A stretch of 64,000 bases of DNA from Rahnella aceris (GTDB lineage: Bacteria > Pseudomonadota > Gammaproteobacteria > Enterobacterales > Enterobacteriaceae). Where the stretch lies: positions 1,178,001 through 1,242,000 of the forward strand of contig NZ_JAADJV010000001.1 of the NCBI RefSeq assembly GCF_011684115.1, in the 5' to 3' direction. The position numbers were made by a program, and so were the translations under genes. Positions 28,497 through 37,945 of the stretch are shown in pieces; within the stretch, counting starts at the first letter, position 1, and each line of letters begins with the position of its first letter. The notes beneath the pieces are model-generated. The model did not search any database. It worked only from the letters and a program-made list of their open reading frames with translations, and had not been told where the DNA came from.

Positions 28497-30071
28497 ATGC
28501 GTCTGGAAGTTTTTTGCGAAGACCGCCTGGGTCTCACCCGTGAACTCCTCGATTTACTGGTTTTACGCAGTATTGATTTACGCGGTATCGAGATTGCCTC
28601 GATTGGCCGTATTTACCTGAATTTTTCCCAACTGGATTTTGATACTTTTCGCGCCCTGATGGCTGAAATCCGCCGCATCGACGGCGTGACGGACGTCCGT
28701 ACCGTGTCGTTCATGCCTTCCGAACGGGAGCATCGTGCGTTACGCGCTTTACTGGTTTCCATGCCGGAACCGGTTTTTTCCATTGATATGAAAGGCAAGG
28801 TCGAGCAGGCCAATCCGTCGGCGATGGCATTGTTTGAACTTGATGAAGACAAAATCCGCAATGTGACAGCAGCGAATCTGATCACCGGTTACAACGTCAC
28901 GCGCTGGCTGGAAAGCGAAAATGCCCAGCCACACACCGAACGTATTGTGATCCGCAGCCAGGATTTCCTGATGGATCTCACGCCAATACATGTGGATGAC
29001 GAAGACGAAAAAGGCGGAATTGCCGGCGCTGTCGTCATGCTCAAATCGGCTGCCCGCATGGGACGTCAGTTGCAGGATCTGACTGTTAACGATGACAGTG
29101 AGTTTGACCACATCGTCGCAGTCAGCACCAAAATGCGTCACGTTTTGGATCAGGCGCGTAAACTTGCCATGCTGGATGCGCCGCTGCTGATTGTCGGTGA
29201 TACCGGCACCGGTAAAGATTTACTGGCGCATGCCTGCCATCTGCGCAGTGCACGCGGCAAAAAACCTTTCCTCGGTCTGAACTGTGCGTCGCTGCCGGAT
29301 GACGTCGTAGAAAGTGAGCTGTTTGGCTATGCGGCAGGCGCTTATCCGAATGCGCTGGAAGGCAAAAAAGGCTTCTTTGAACAGGCTAACGGCGGCTCCG
29401 TGCTGCTCGATGAGATCGGTGAAATGTCGCCGAGAATGCAGATCAAACTGCTGCGCTTCCTCAATGACGGTACGTTCCGTCGCGTGGGTGAAGAGCACGA
29501 AGTGAAAGTGGATGTCCGCGTGATGTGCGCCACTCAGAAAAACCTGGTGGAACTGGTGCAGCGCGGCGAGTTCCGTGAGGATCTGTATTACCGCCTGAAC
29601 GTGCTGAGCCTGACACTGCCACCACTGCGCGACCGTCCTGCGGATGTGATGCCGCTGACTGAACTGTTCGTGGCGCGTTTCTCGGATGAACAGGGGATGC
29701 CGCGTCCGAAACTGTCTTCACAGCTGGCGAATTACCTGACGCACTACGGCTGGCCGGGCAACGTCCGCCAGTTGAAAAATGCCATTTATCGTGCGCTGAC
29801 GCAACTGGAAGGCGGAGAGCTACGCCCGCAGGACATCGTTCTGCCGGACTTCGATGCTGAAGTGACGATAGGTGAGGAAGCACTGAACGGTTCGCTTGAC
29901 GACATCAGCAAACGTTTCGAACGCTCCGTGCTGACCCGGCTTTACCGCACTTATCCGAGCACGCGTAAACTGGCGAAACGTCTGGGCGTCTCACACACGG
30001 CTATTGCTAACAAACTGCGCGAATATGGCCTCAGCAGTCGTCGTGGCGAAACGGGCGACAGCGACGAGTAA
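28497..30071 (+). CDS. tyrR: TyrR, aromatic amino acid regulator
   Basis: A 524-residue regulator with an ACT domain (1-70, 'MRLEVFCEDRLGLTRELLDL'), a PAS domain (about 80-190), an AAA+ domain with Walker A GDTGTGKD at 234-241 and Walker B 'GGSVLLDEIGE' at 299-309, and a Fis-type helix-turn-helix near 488-513 ('STRKLAKRLGVSHTAIANKL'). It controls biosynthesis and transport of aromatic amino acids with Tyr, Phe or Trp as ligand. In place of the sigma-54 contact motif GAFTGA it has 'GAYPNALE' (281-288), an insertion of a few residues relative to E. coli TyrR, consistent with a sigma-70 regulator. The start at 28497 matches E. coli; an upstream extension to 28434 is rejected. Confidence 0.96.
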   Translation: MRLEVFCEDRLGLTRELLDLLVLRSIDLRGIEIASIGRIYLNFSQLDFDTFRALMAEIRRIDGVTDVRTVSFMPSEREHRALRALLVSMPEPVFSIDMKGKVEQANPSAMALFELDEDKIRNVTAANLITGYNVTRWLESENAQPHTERIVIRSQDFLMDLTPIHVDDEDEKGGIAGAVVMLKSAARMGRQLQDLTVNDDSEFDHIVAVSTKMRHVLDQARKLAMLDAPLLIVGDTGTGKDLLAHACHLRSARGKKPFLGLNCASLPDDVVESELFGYAAGAYPNALEGKKGFFEQANGGSVLLDEIGEMSPRMQIKLLRFLNDGTFRRVGEEHEVKVDVRVMCATQKNLVELVQRGEFREDLYYRLNVLSLTLPPLRDRPADVMPLTELFVARFSDEQGMPRPKLSSQLANYLTHYGWPGNVRQLKNAIYRALTQLEGGELRPQDIVLPDFDAEVTIGEEALNGSLDDISKRFERSVLTRLYRTYPSTRKLAKRLGVSHTAIANKLREYGLSSRRGETGDSDE

Positions 30072-30097
30072 TTCCCGGTTCAGAAATGATGCGCAAT

Positions 30098-30132
30098 AAA
30101 AAAGCAACGGATTACGCCGTTGCTTTTTTTTT
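30098..30132. terminator. Bidirectional terminator between tyrR and tpx
   Basis: AAAAAAGCAACGG / CCGTTGCTTTTTTT with a 6-base loop. Long A- and T-runs suit both convergent genes. Confidence 0.92.
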
Positions 30133-30148
30133 ATCTGCTAAGAAGTGA

Positions 30149-30652
30149 TTATTTCAGCACAGCCAGCGCAGATTCATAGTCAGGCTCAGTGGTGATTTCA
30201 TTCACCAGCTCGCTGTACAACACGTTATCCTGACCATCCAGCACCACAACCGCACGGGCAGTCAGACCGGACAACGCGCCATCGGTAATGCCCACGCCGT
30301 ATTCGGATTTGAAATCACCGCCACGCAGGGTGGACAGGGTAATCACGTTGGACAGGCCTTCCGCGCCGCAGAAACGGGACTGTGCGAAGGGCAGATCAGC
30401 AGAAATGCACAGCACCACAGTGTTGTCGATGTCAGCCGCCAGTTGGTTGAATTTGCGGACGGACGTGGCGCAAACGCCGGTATCGATGCTTGGGAAAATG
30501 TTCAGGACTTTACGTTTGCCCGCGAAGCTGCTCAGGCTGACATCAGAAAGATCTTTAGCGACCAGGGTGAAAGGCTTAGCAACATCGCCTTTCTGAGGGA
30601 TTTTGCCTGCAACGCTAACCGGGTTGCTTTGAAAGTGTACTGTCTGGGTCAT
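30149..30652 (-). CDS. tpx: Tpx, thiol peroxidase
   Basis: A 167-residue atypical 2-Cys peroxiredoxin. Peroxidatic Cys61 is in '[13 protein letters not shown]' and resolving Cys95 in 'SRFCGAEG', at the same numbers as in E. coli. It reduces lipid and alkyl hydroperoxides using thioredoxin; in enterobacteria it is partly periplasm-associated. It diverges from ycjG across a 136-bp AT-rich region, as in E. coli. Confidence 0.97.
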   Translation of the reverse strand: MTQTVHFQSNPVSVAGKIPQKGDVAKPFTLVAKDLSDVSLSSFAGKRKVLNIFPSIDTGVCATSVRKFNQLAADIDNTVVLCISADLPFAQSRFCGAEGLSNVITLSTLRGGDFKSEYGVGITDGALSGLTARAVVVLDGQDNVLYSELVNEITTEPDYESALAVLK

Positions 30653-30788
30653 GATTATTTCCTATTTCCATTTGAGTCAAACGGCTTTCAGTTTAGGGGA
30701 ACAATGCTATGTTGGATATAGATTATTTGTTAATAAGTTGTATGTATTGATTGTATCCCGCAGGGCGCATTTCACTATTGGAGACGCT

Positions 30789-31766
30789 ATGAGAAGTGTT
30801 CGCTTTTATCCTGAAGCCTGGCCGTTACATACGCCGTTTGTGATCTCCCGTGGCAGCCGCACTGAAGCGCGGGTGGTGGTGGTCGAAATAGAAGAAAGCG
30901 GCATTCGCGGCGTCGGGGAATGCACGCCGTATCCGCGTTATGACGAGAGCGAAACCTCGGTAATGGCACAAATCGCCAGCGTCGTTACCGCTATAGAACA
31001 GGGTGCCAGCCGCGAAAAACTGCAACAGATACTTCCGGCAGGCGCCGCCCGCAATGCGCTGGACTGTGCGCTGTGGAACCTTGAATCCCAGACCAGTGGC
31101 CTGAATTTATGGCAACTGACCGGCACTGAACCGCTGCCTTCCATCAGCATGGCGCAGACAGTAAGTATCGGTTCGCCGGAAGCGATGGCGGAAGCGGCGC
31201 TAGCCTTGCAGCAAAAGGGGGCGACTCTGCTGAAAATCAAACTTGATGACCGCCTGATTGCCGAACGGCTGGTGGCGGTGCGTGCCGCCGTGCCGAACGC
31301 CTCGCTGATTATCGATGCCAATGAAGCCTGGCAAAGTGACGGACTGGCGGCTCGCTGTCAGTTGCTGGCTGACCTCGGCATTCTGATGCTTGAACAGCCG
31401 CTGCCTGCCGGTGAGGATTCGGTACTGGAAAACTTTATCCACCCGCTGCCGATTTGCGCTGACGAAAGCTGTCATACGGTTGAAGGCTTACCGGCGCTGA
31501 AAAACCGCTATGACATGGTGAACATTAAACTGGATAAAACCGGTGGACTCACCGGTGCACTGGTGCTGGCAGAAGCCGCGCGTGAACAGGGTTTTGAGAT
31601 TATGCTCGGCTGCATGTTGTGCACGTCACGGGCGGTTCGCGCAGCATTACCGCTGACGGCGGGGGCTAAGTTTATTGACCTTGATGGCCCGACCTGGCTG
31701 GCTCAGGACGTCGAACCGGCCATGAAATTTCACTGCGGTGGCATTGACGTTGCCGGTTCGGACTGA
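30789..31766 (+). CDS. ycjG: YcjG, L-Ala-D/L-Glu epimerase
   Basis: A 325-residue enolase-superfamily enzyme. Catalytic lysines K149/K151 ('LLKIKLDD') and K247 ('NIKLDKTGG') and metal ligands D176, E202 and D225 match the E. coli epimerase numbering. It interconverts L-Ala-D-Glu and L-Ala-L-Glu so that murein peptides can be used as amino acids. The start at 30789 has GGAGA upstream; the frame stays open to 30651 but this lies in the promoter region. The usual E. coli neighbour mpaA is missing; mppA follows instead. Confidence 0.94.
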   Translation: MRSVRFYPEAWPLHTPFVISRGSRTEARVVVVEIEESGIRGVGECTPYPRYDESETSVMAQIASVVTAIEQGASREKLQQILPAGAARNALDCALWNLESQTSGLNLWQLTGTEPLPSISMAQTVSIGSPEAMAEAALALQQKGATLLKIKLDDRLIAERLVAVRAAVPNASLIIDANEAWQSDGLAARCQLLADLGILMLEQPLPAGEDSVLENFIHPLPICADESCHTVEGLPALKNRYDMVNIKLDKTGGLTGALVLAEAAREQGFEIMLGCMLCTSRAVRAALPLTAGAKFIDLDGPTWLAQDVEPAMKFHCGGIDVAGSD

Positions 31767-31911
31767 CTTCGCCCGGCTTTTTATTCACCAAACCCGGCGG
31801 TTTTGTGCGCGAAGGCAAATCTGTAATGATTTCTTATAGGGAATTATTACCGGTAATGATAAAACTCGTGAATGTTTCAGGGCGTAGCCCTTTGTCAGTT
31901 CAGGAGAATTT

Positions 31912-33546
31912 ATGCTGCAGGGAAATCCATTTCCGCTTTTATCGTATTCCGTATGCGCTGTGCTGGCGGCGCTGACTGCCAGTCAGGCTATCGCCGCTCA
32001 GGTTCCTGCCGGTTCCCAGCTCGCGACAAAACAGGAAATTGTCCGTCACATTAAAGACGAACCCGCCTCACTGGATCCGGCAAAAGTTGTCGGCCTGCCG
32101 GAAGCGCAGGTGGCGCGTGATTTATTCGAAGGGCTGGTGAATCAGGACGCCACCGGGAAAAATATTCCGGGCGTGGCGGAAAGCTGGCAAAACCAGAACA
32201 ATCAGGTATTCCTGTTCACTTTACGCAAAGACGCCAAATGGTCGAACGGCGATCCGGTGACCGCACAGGATTTTGTCTATAGCTGGCAGCGTCTGGTGGA
32301 TCCGAAAGGGTCATCATCCGGCGCGTGGTTTGCCGGGCTGGCCGGCATTGCTAATGCGGATGCGATTATCGCCGGGAAAATGCCGGTGGATAAACTGGGT
32401 GTGACCGCCGTCAGCCCGACGCTTTTACGCGTTACTCTGGATAAACCGGTGCCTTATTTCGTCAGTCTGCTGGCGAATTTCAGCCTGTTCCCGGTGCATA
32501 AAGCCACTGTTGAAAAATACGGTGATGAATGGACCAAACCGGGCAATCTGGTGGGTAACGGCGCGTATGTGCTGAAAGACCGCGTGGTCAATGAAAAGCT
32601 GGTGCTGGAACCGAACCCGTATTACTGGGATCATGCCCGCACGGTGCTGACGAAAGTCACCTTCGTGCCGATCAACAAAGAATCCAACGCCACGAAACGT
32701 TATCTGGCCAATGATATCGACATCACCGAGTCCTTCCCGAAAGACCAGTACAAAAAATTGCTGCATGATTTGCCGGGGCAGGTTTACACGCCGTATCAGC
32801 TCGGCACTTATTATTACGCCTTCAATACCCGCCGTGCGCCGACCGACGACGTCCGGGTGCGTCAGGCGCTTTCACTGAGCATTGACCGTAAAATTATTGC
32901 TGAAAAAGTGCTGGGCACGGGCGAAAAACCGGCGTGGCGCTTTACGCCGGATGTGACCAACGGCTTCAAACCGGTTGAAAGTGAGCTGCAGCAATATTCA
33001 CAGGAAGAACTGAACGCACAGGCGAAAAGCCTGCTGGCGGCGGCCGGTTACGGCCCGTCAAAACCGCTGCATCTGACGCTGCTGTACAACACCTCGGAAA
33101 GCCATCAGAAGATTGCCATCGCAGTGGCATCGATGTGGAAAAAGACGCTGGGTGCCGATGTGAAACTGGTGAATCAGGAATGGAAAACGTACATCGACAG
33201 CCGCAACACCGGTAATTTCGATGTGATCCGCGCGTCCTGGGTCGGCGATTACAACGAAGCCTCGACGTTTCTGTCGCTGCTGACGTCCACACATAACGGC
33301 AACATCAGCAAATTCAGCAATGCGGAATACGATAAAGTCATCAGTGACGCCAGCCGTGAAACCAGCGAAGCGCGCCGCAATAATGACTACAACAAAGCCG
33401 AGCAGATTATTACCGGGCAGGCCCCCATTGCGCCGATTTATCAGTACACCAACGGCCGTCTGATCAAACCCTGGGTGAAAGGCTATCCGATTAATAACCC
33501 GGAGGATGTGGCTTACAGTCAGGAAATGTACATCCTCAGACATTGA
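31912..33546 (+). CDS. mppA: MppA-like periplasmic murein peptide-binding protein
   Basis: A 544-residue family-5 solute-binding protein, near the E. coli MppA length (537). It has a signal peptide of about 28 residues ending 'ASQAIAA', then 'IVRHIKDEPASLDPAKVVGL' and the family signatures 'AQDFVYSWQRLVDP' and 'VGNGAYVLKDRVV'. CAGGAG lies six bases before the ATG. MppA feeds L-Ala-D-Glu-meso-Dap to the Opp permease; OppA itself is close in sequence, and I favour MppA because of the ycjG context. Together they form a muropeptide-recycling block. Confidence 0.82.
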   Translation: MLQGNPFPLLSYSVCAVLAALTASQAIAAQVPAGSQLATKQEIVRHIKDEPASLDPAKVVGLPEAQVARDLFEGLVNQDATGKNIPGVAESWQNQNNQVFLFTLRKDAKWSNGDPVTAQDFVYSWQRLVDPKGSSSGAWFAGLAGIANADAIIAGKMPVDKLGVTAVSPTLLRVTLDKPVPYFVSLLANFSLFPVHKATVEKYGDEWTKPGNLVGNGAYVLKDRVVNEKLVLEPNPYYWDHARTVLTKVTFVPINKESNATKRYLANDIDITESFPKDQYKKLLHDLPGQVYTPYQLGTYYYAFNTRRAPTDDVRVRQALSLSIDRKIIAEKVLGTGEKPAWRFTPDVTNGFKPVESELQQYSQEELNAQAKSLLAAAGYGPSKPLHLTLLYNTSESHQKIAIAVASMWKKTLGADVKLVNQEWKTYIDSRNTGNFDVIRASWVGDYNEASTFLSLLTSTHNGNISKFSNAEYDKVISDASRETSEARRNNDYNKAEQIITGQAPIAPIYQYTNGRLIKPWVKGYPINNPEDVAYSQEMYILRH

Positions 33547-33558
33547 TATTTCTGACGT

Positions 33559-33600
33559 AAAAAAGCGCCCGCAGTGAATAGCTGCGGGCGCTTTTCTTTT
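33559..33600. terminator. Bidirectional terminator after mppA
   Basis: AAAAAAGCGCCCGCAG and CTGCGGGCGCTTTT form a 14-bp stem with flanking A- and T-runs between convergent genes. Confidence 0.92.
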
Positions 33601-33610
33601 ATCTCATCTT

Positions 33611-34813
33611 TCAGTTTTTACGGCTGAACAGACGTAGCAAGAGTGCCGCACCTGCCGCAATCGTTGCCAGCGCCACCACACCCGTCCAGCCACCGGTTGC
33701 CAGCGCTTTACTGCCCAGCGCCGCACCGGCTGACATGCCGATAAACACCACGGTGAACAGCAGGGCATTCAGTCTGCCGCGTGCCGCTGGTTCAAGGCCA
33801 TACACCAGCGTCTGATGTGCCACCAGCGTGGCCTGAATACCTAAGTCAAAACCGATGGCGCTCAGCACAATCAGCGCCAGCTGAGCGTGCGGTGACAACA
33901 GCGGTAACAGGAACATCGCCGCAAAAGAAATCATCACCAGTGCAGAACCCATTTGCGTGACCCGCGCCGGGCCTTTCTTATCGGCTAACGCCCCGGCCAG
34001 CGGCGCAGCTAATGCCCCTGCTGCACCCGCCAGACCAAATGCCCCGGCCACCGCGCTGCCCAGATGGAACTGTTCGTTAAGCATAATCGCCAGCGTTGAC
34101 CAGAAGGCACTGAACGCGACGGACAGCAAACCCTGAGCCAGTGCGGCATGACGCAGTGTTTTATAGTTTTTCCACAAGCCAAACATCGAGTGCAGCAGAC
34201 CGGCATAACTGATACGCGTATCCGGTTTGAAACGCGGCAATACCCGCCAGAGCGCAACGCCAATCAGCGCGACGCTCAGCGCCGCCAGCTGATACATCAC
34301 CCGCCAGCCAAAATACTCGGCCACAAAACCACTGAGTACGCGGGAAAGCAAAATCCCGACCAGAAGACCGGTCATCACTGTGCCGACCGTTTTCCCCCGT
34401 TGTGCGGCTGGCGCCAGATGCGCCGAGGCGGGCACGATATCCTGCGCCATGGTGGCACCGATACCGGTGATCAGGCTGGCGACCAGCAAACCGTGAATGC
34501 CTGGCACAAAACCACACAGCAACAACGCAGCGGCCAGTAAAATGCTTTTCAGCAGAATAATGGTGCGGCGGTCATGGCGGTCACCCAGCGGAATGAGAAA
34601 CAGAATTCCCAATGCGTAACCGGCCTGTGTGAGCGTCGGAATCAGACCGACGGACGTGGTGCTGGCTTGCAGATTACCGCCCATAATGCCGAGCATCGGC
34701 TGGCTGTAGTAAATCGAGGCGACGCTTAACCCCGCACCGGCGGCCAGTGTAAAAATGATTTTGCCCGACAGGGCGGATCCCTCAACATGGGATGTGCTGG
34801 TAAGTTCTGACAT
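33611..34813 (-). CDS. MFS transporter, likely drug or metabolite exporter
   Basis: A 400-residue major facilitator with about 12 hydrophobic segments. The loop 2-3 motif 'PLGDRHDRRTI' is the MFS signature A. The start at 34813 is chosen because AGGGG lies upstream and E. coli-type homologues start there; the frame is open 41 codons further but that crosses the LysR promoter. It diverges from a LysR gene 113 bp away, the common layout of a regulator and its exporter. Substrate unknown; bacterial relatives include putative drug and sugar efflux pumps. Confidence 0.8.
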   Translation of the reverse strand: MSELTSTSHVEGSALSGKIIFTLAAGAGLSVASIYYSQPMLGIMGGNLQASTTSVGLIPTLTQAGYALGILFLIPLGDRHDRRTIILLKSILLAAALLLCGFVPGIHGLLVASLITGIGATMAQDIVPASAHLAPAAQRGKTVGTVMTGLLVGILLSRVLSGFVAEYFGWRVMYQLAALSVALIGVALWRVLPRFKPDTRISYAGLLHSMFGLWKNYKTLRHAALAQGLLSVAFSAFWSTLAIMLNEQFHLGSAVAGAFGLAGAAGALAAPLAGALADKKGPARVTQMGSALVMISFAAMFLLPLLSPHAQLALIVLSAIGFDLGIQATLVAHQTLVYGLEPAARGRLNALLFTVVFIGMSAGAALGSKALATGGWTGVVALATIAAGAALLLRLFSRKN

Positions 34814-34926
34814 AACGTGACCCCTGAATAATAAGTTTGTAGCCGTAAGTGCGTGGAATGCATTCTTCACCCGAATGGTTATAAGTGGTAGCCTGCGGAA
34901 AGGTAAAACTGTTATACGTGAGGCGT

Positions 34927-35862
34927 ATGAATACACCCGTCACCAGCGGTATTGACCGTATCGACCTGATGCAAACTTTTGTGCGTATTGTGGAAAGCGG
35001 CAGTTTGTCTGCGGCTGCGGCGCAACTGAGCACCAGCCAGCCGACCGTCAGTCGCCGTTTGCAGTCACTCGAGCGCCTGCTGGGCGCGAAACTTATCCTG
35101 CGCACCACCCACGCGATGAAGCTCACCGACGACGGCCAGCGGTGTTATGAGCAGGCAAAATTATTACTCGAACGCTGGGTCTCGCTGGAAGATCAACTAA
35201 GCGGGGCGGGTGATGAACCGGTGGGGACCCTGCGGGTGCGTGCGCCGCATGCGTTCGGACAGGACCAGCTGATCGCGCCGCTGACCCGTTATTTACAGCG
35301 ATACCCGAATCTTTCCGTCGACTGGATGCTGAATGACCGCACGCCGGACTTCATTTCTGAAGATATTGACTGCGCCATTCAGGTGGGGAATGTTGCCGAT
35401 CCGTCGATGGTGGCCATTTTGCTGGCCGAGGTGCCACGTATTGTGGTGGCGACGCCGGAACTGCTGCGGCAGCATCCGGTTACCCGGGTCAGCGAACTGG
35501 CAAAATTACCCTGGATTTCTTTCAGCACGTATTACCGCAACGAATTTACGCTAAAACATGACAATGACGGCAGAATGGAAAGTTGCAACATTGCGCCGCG
35601 TATGGCGACTGACAGTTTATACGCCATGCGTAAGGCCGCGTTGTCGGGATTAGGGGCGGGCATTGTGTCTGCGTGGATCGTCAAAGAAGACATCGCCGAA
35701 GGACGTTTACAGCGCGTATTACCCGGCTGGAACGCCTTGCCGCTGCCGGTTTATCTGGTCTATCCGTATTCCAGTTATTATCCGGCGCGCCTGCGCAAAT
35801 TCCTCGAAATGATGCGCGGCGTGATGCCTGAACTGGCCGAAATGCAGACACCCGGCGGGTAG
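34927..35862 (+). CDS. LysR-type regulator, divergent from MFS gene
   Basis: A 311-residue LysR protein. The winged helix lies at residues about 8-68 ('[20 protein letters not shown]', '[20 protein letters not shown]'), followed by an effector-binding domain with '[20 protein letters not shown]'. GAGG lies five bases before the ATG at 34927; the longer frame from 34885 has no ribosome site. It probably controls the divergent transporter and itself. The inducer is unknown. Confidence 0.85.
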   Translation: MNTPVTSGIDRIDLMQTFVRIVESGSLSAAAAQLSTSQPTVSRRLQSLERLLGAKLILRTTHAMKLTDDGQRCYEQAKLLLERWVSLEDQLSGAGDEPVGTLRVRAPHAFGQDQLIAPLTRYLQRYPNLSVDWMLNDRTPDFISEDIDCAIQVGNVADPSMVAILLAEVPRIVVATPELLRQHPVTRVSELAKLPWISFSTYYRNEFTLKHDNDGRMESCNIAPRMATDSLYAMRKAALSGLGAGIVSAWIVKEDIAEGRLQRVLPGWNALPLPVYLVYPYSSYYPARLRKFLEMMRGVMPELAEMQTPGG

Positions 35863-35941
35863 AAACACTCGGTTATGTCGCGAAACTGAGAGACTTAGCG
35901 CTAAACTTAAAACAGATAACGAAGAAAAAGCGAGGAATGTC

Positions 35942-36925
35942 GTGGAAGTCATCAAGGGAAAAGAACTACAGGTTTCAGATGCCGTTTATGCTTTCCAGAT
36001 GGACGGACAGGGCGGCGTGAACGATATCAGTCCGCTATGTGTCGCCAGTGAAGATAAACCCTGCTGGTTGCATCTTGATTACACGCTTCCTGCCAGCGAA
36101 CAGTGGATCAACAGCACGCCGGTGTTACCGGATACCGTGCGCGAGGCACTGGCCGGGGACAGCGTCCGCCCGAAAGTTATGCGCGTAGGCGAGGGCACGC
36201 TGATCACCTTGCGCAGTATCAATCTTAATGCGGATGCGCGGCCCGATCAGCTGGTCACCATCCGCGTCTACCTCACCGATAAAATGATTGTCTCCACGCG
36301 GCACCGGAAAGTGTTTTCCATGGAAGAGATGATCGGGGATATGAAGCAAGGCAGCGGGCCGCGGAATACCGGGCGCTGGCTGGTGGAAATTTGTGATGCG
36401 CTGACCGATCACACCAGTAATTTCATTGAAGATCTGCACGATAAAATTATCGATATTGAAGATGATTTGATGGAGCAGCAGGTGCCGGAGCGGGGTGCGA
36501 TGGCGTTGCTGCGCAAACAGCTTATCGTTTTACGTCGCTATATGGCGCCGCAGCGCGATGTGTTCTCCCGCCTTGCCAGTGAACGCCTGCCGTGGATGAA
36601 TGACGATGACCGCCGTCTGATGCAGGAAATTTCCGATCGGCTGGGGCGCGGACTGGATGATCTGGATGCCAGCATTGCGCGTACTGCCGTACTCTCGGAT
36701 GAAATCAGCTCACTGTTGGCCGATTCACTGAACCGCCGCACTTACACCATGTCGCTGCTGGCGATGGTCTTCCTGCCTGCGACGTTTCTGACCGGTCTGT
36801 TTGGTGTCAATCTGGGTGGTATTCCCGGCAATACCTCGCCGTTTGGTTTCGGGATTTTCTGTGCCTGTCTGCTGGCGCTGGGCGGTGGTGTCGCACTGTG
36901 GATGAAAAAAAGCCGGTGGCTGTAG
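35942..36925 (+). CDS. zntB: ZntB, zinc transporter of the CorA family
   Basis: A 327-residue protein aligned end to end with E. coli ZntB, including the GTG start ('[15 protein letters not shown]'). The N-terminal cytoplasmic funnel domain is followed by two C-terminal transmembrane helices with the pore signature 'GVNLGGIPG' between them (near residues 284-292) and a basic tail 'KKSRWL'. It moves Zn2+, probably inward with protons. GAGGA lies before the start. The order zntB-fnrS-ttcA is as in E. coli, minus dbpA. Confidence 0.94.
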   Translation: MEVIKGKELQVSDAVYAFQMDGQGGVNDISPLCVASEDKPCWLHLDYTLPASEQWINSTPVLPDTVREALAGDSVRPKVMRVGEGTLITLRSINLNADARPDQLVTIRVYLTDKMIVSTRHRKVFSMEEMIGDMKQGSGPRNTGRWLVEICDALTDHTSNFIEDLHDKIIDIEDDLMEQQVPERGAMALLRKQLIVLRRYMAPQRDVFSRLASERLPWMNDDDRRLMQEISDRLGRGLDDLDASIARTAVLSDEISSLLADSLNRRTYTMSLLAMVFLPATFLTGLFGVNLGGIPGNTSPFGFGIFCACLLALGGGVALWMKKSRWL

Positions 36926-36950
36926 AGCATTAACTGGCTGAAAAAAAGCC

Positions 36951-37074
36951 AAAAAAAAGCCGGTCATAAGACCGGCGTCGTTCGAATTAAATTGTGCTAT
37001 GCATTAATTCTAAAAATTTGGAAATAAGACAATATGGAGCACAACGCCCATCGCTTGACGTTGCATTCACCTGC
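36951..37074 (-). ncRNA. fnrS: FnrS small regulatory RNA
   Basis: The minus strand from 37074 begins GCAGGTGAATGCAACGTC, the same as the 5' end of E. coli FnrS as I recall it, and continues with the conserved seed 'GCGATGGGCGTTG' and 'GCTCCATATTGTCTTA'. It ends at a GCCGGTC / GACCGGC hairpin with eight U (complement of 36951-36976). Length is 124 nt against about 120 in E. coli. FnrS is an Hfq-dependent RNA made without oxygen that represses aerobic-metabolism mRNAs such as sodB, sodA and maeA. Location downstream of zntB also matches E. coli. Confidence 0.93.
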
Positions 37075-37109
37075 GGAATAGATACTGCACCGATTCAGCC
37101 ATTCTAATG

Positions 37110-37123
37110 TTGATTTCGCTCAA
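37110..37123 (-). promoter_or_regulatory. FNR box of the fnrS promoter
   Basis: On the minus strand TTGAG-CGAA-ATCAA matches the FNR consensus TTGAT-N4-ATCAA at 9 of 10 positions. Its centre lies about 42 bases upstream of the inferred start at 37074, the class II activation position. A plausible -10 (TATCTA) lies at the complement of 37079-37084. Confidence 0.85.
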
Positions 37124-37208
37124 TCTTTTTTAAGGTTTCTCCCCTGCGGAAGGCCTGTACAGGCATTTTTGCTTGCCTGCCTTATTTTCGACATAACAGG
37201 AGATTGCT

Positions 37209-37886
37209 GTGCATACCCGGGAAATGATTCATCAGGCGTATGAAAATACGACCACTAAAACATCCGGCATCTGGAAAAACCACCGCGACACGGGCGAAAT
37301 CCGCACTGAGCCTTTTTATCACCCGACGCGGCTTGCCATCACCAGCGGTCATCGCGCAGGCCCCCGGATGGCGGGGTTACTGGCAGACTTAGCCACCGCT
37401 GCGCAGGGGGATCCGCTGGCCGATGTGGCGCAGGTTAACGGCATGCATTTCACTTTTTTCGCCATCACGCAGGCGCTGTATGACCGCCCTGAAGACGCGG
37501 AAGGCCTCGCGGATCTGATCAGCATTTTTGAACAGTATTGCCGTGGCCATGTTATGCAGATCAGCGATTTGCGGCTGGTGGCTTTACCGGATCAGCTTCT
37601 GCTGGCGGGATTTCCGGACGCGGAAAGTTTGCGGGTGAGACAGGCGCTGGTTGAGCATCTGCTGAATACGCCGTGGGCAGCCAGGATCAGAGAGCGATTC
37701 CCCAACACGGAAATCCCGCAAGTCTTCTGGCACAGCACCTTGCTGCGTTACAGCGCGCAATATCTGCCTGAATCGCTGCGTGTCTGGTTCCATGAAAACC
37801 GGCAGAAAGACTTTGGCTCGCTGAGTTTGCCGGTGAACCTTGTCATGACTAATTACAACTGGACGGAGACGTTCACACTAGCCTGA
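37209..37886 (+). CDS. Uncharacterised protein with 2H-phosphoesterase-like motifs
   Basis: A 225-residue soluble protein starting at GTG 37209, with AGGAG six bases upstream; an ATG five codons later is a possible alternative. Two His-x-Thr-hydrophobic motifs are visible about 95 residues apart: H80-F-T-F ('NGMHFTFFA') and H175-S-T-L ('VFWHSTLLRY'). This spacing and form are typical of the 2H phosphoesterase superfamily (LigT, cyclic phosphodiesterases), but overall similarity is not recognised, so the assignment is tentative. It occupies the place of dbpA in E. coli, between fnrS and ttcA. No signal peptide is seen. Confidence 0.6.
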   Translation: MHTREMIHQAYENTTTKTSGIWKNHRDTGEIRTEPFYHPTRLAITSGHRAGPRMAGLLADLATAAQGDPLADVAQVNGMHFTFFAITQALYDRPEDAEGLADLISIFEQYCRGHVMQISDLRLVALPDQLLLAGFPDAESLRVRQALVEHLLNTPWAARIRERFPNTEIPQVFWHSTLLRYSAQYLPESLRVWFHENRQKDFGSLSLPVNLVMTNYNWTETFTLA

Positions 37887-37891
37887 TAAAC

Positions 37892-37914
37892 AAAAAGCCC
37901 GCATTGCGCGGGCT
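37892..37914 (-). terminator. Terminator for ttcA
   Basis: AGCCCGC / GCGGGCT with a 5-base loop is followed on the minus strand by TTTTTG. It lies 32 bp after the ttcA stop and may also serve the convergent gene. Confidence 0.8.
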
Positions 37915-37945
37915 ATAAGATTCACAGTGAACGCTGCGCGGGAGA

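Noticed and set aside
36959..36976. Hairpin after zntB taken as the zntB terminator
   Set aside because: Its T-run is on the minus strand; it is the terminator of FnrS.
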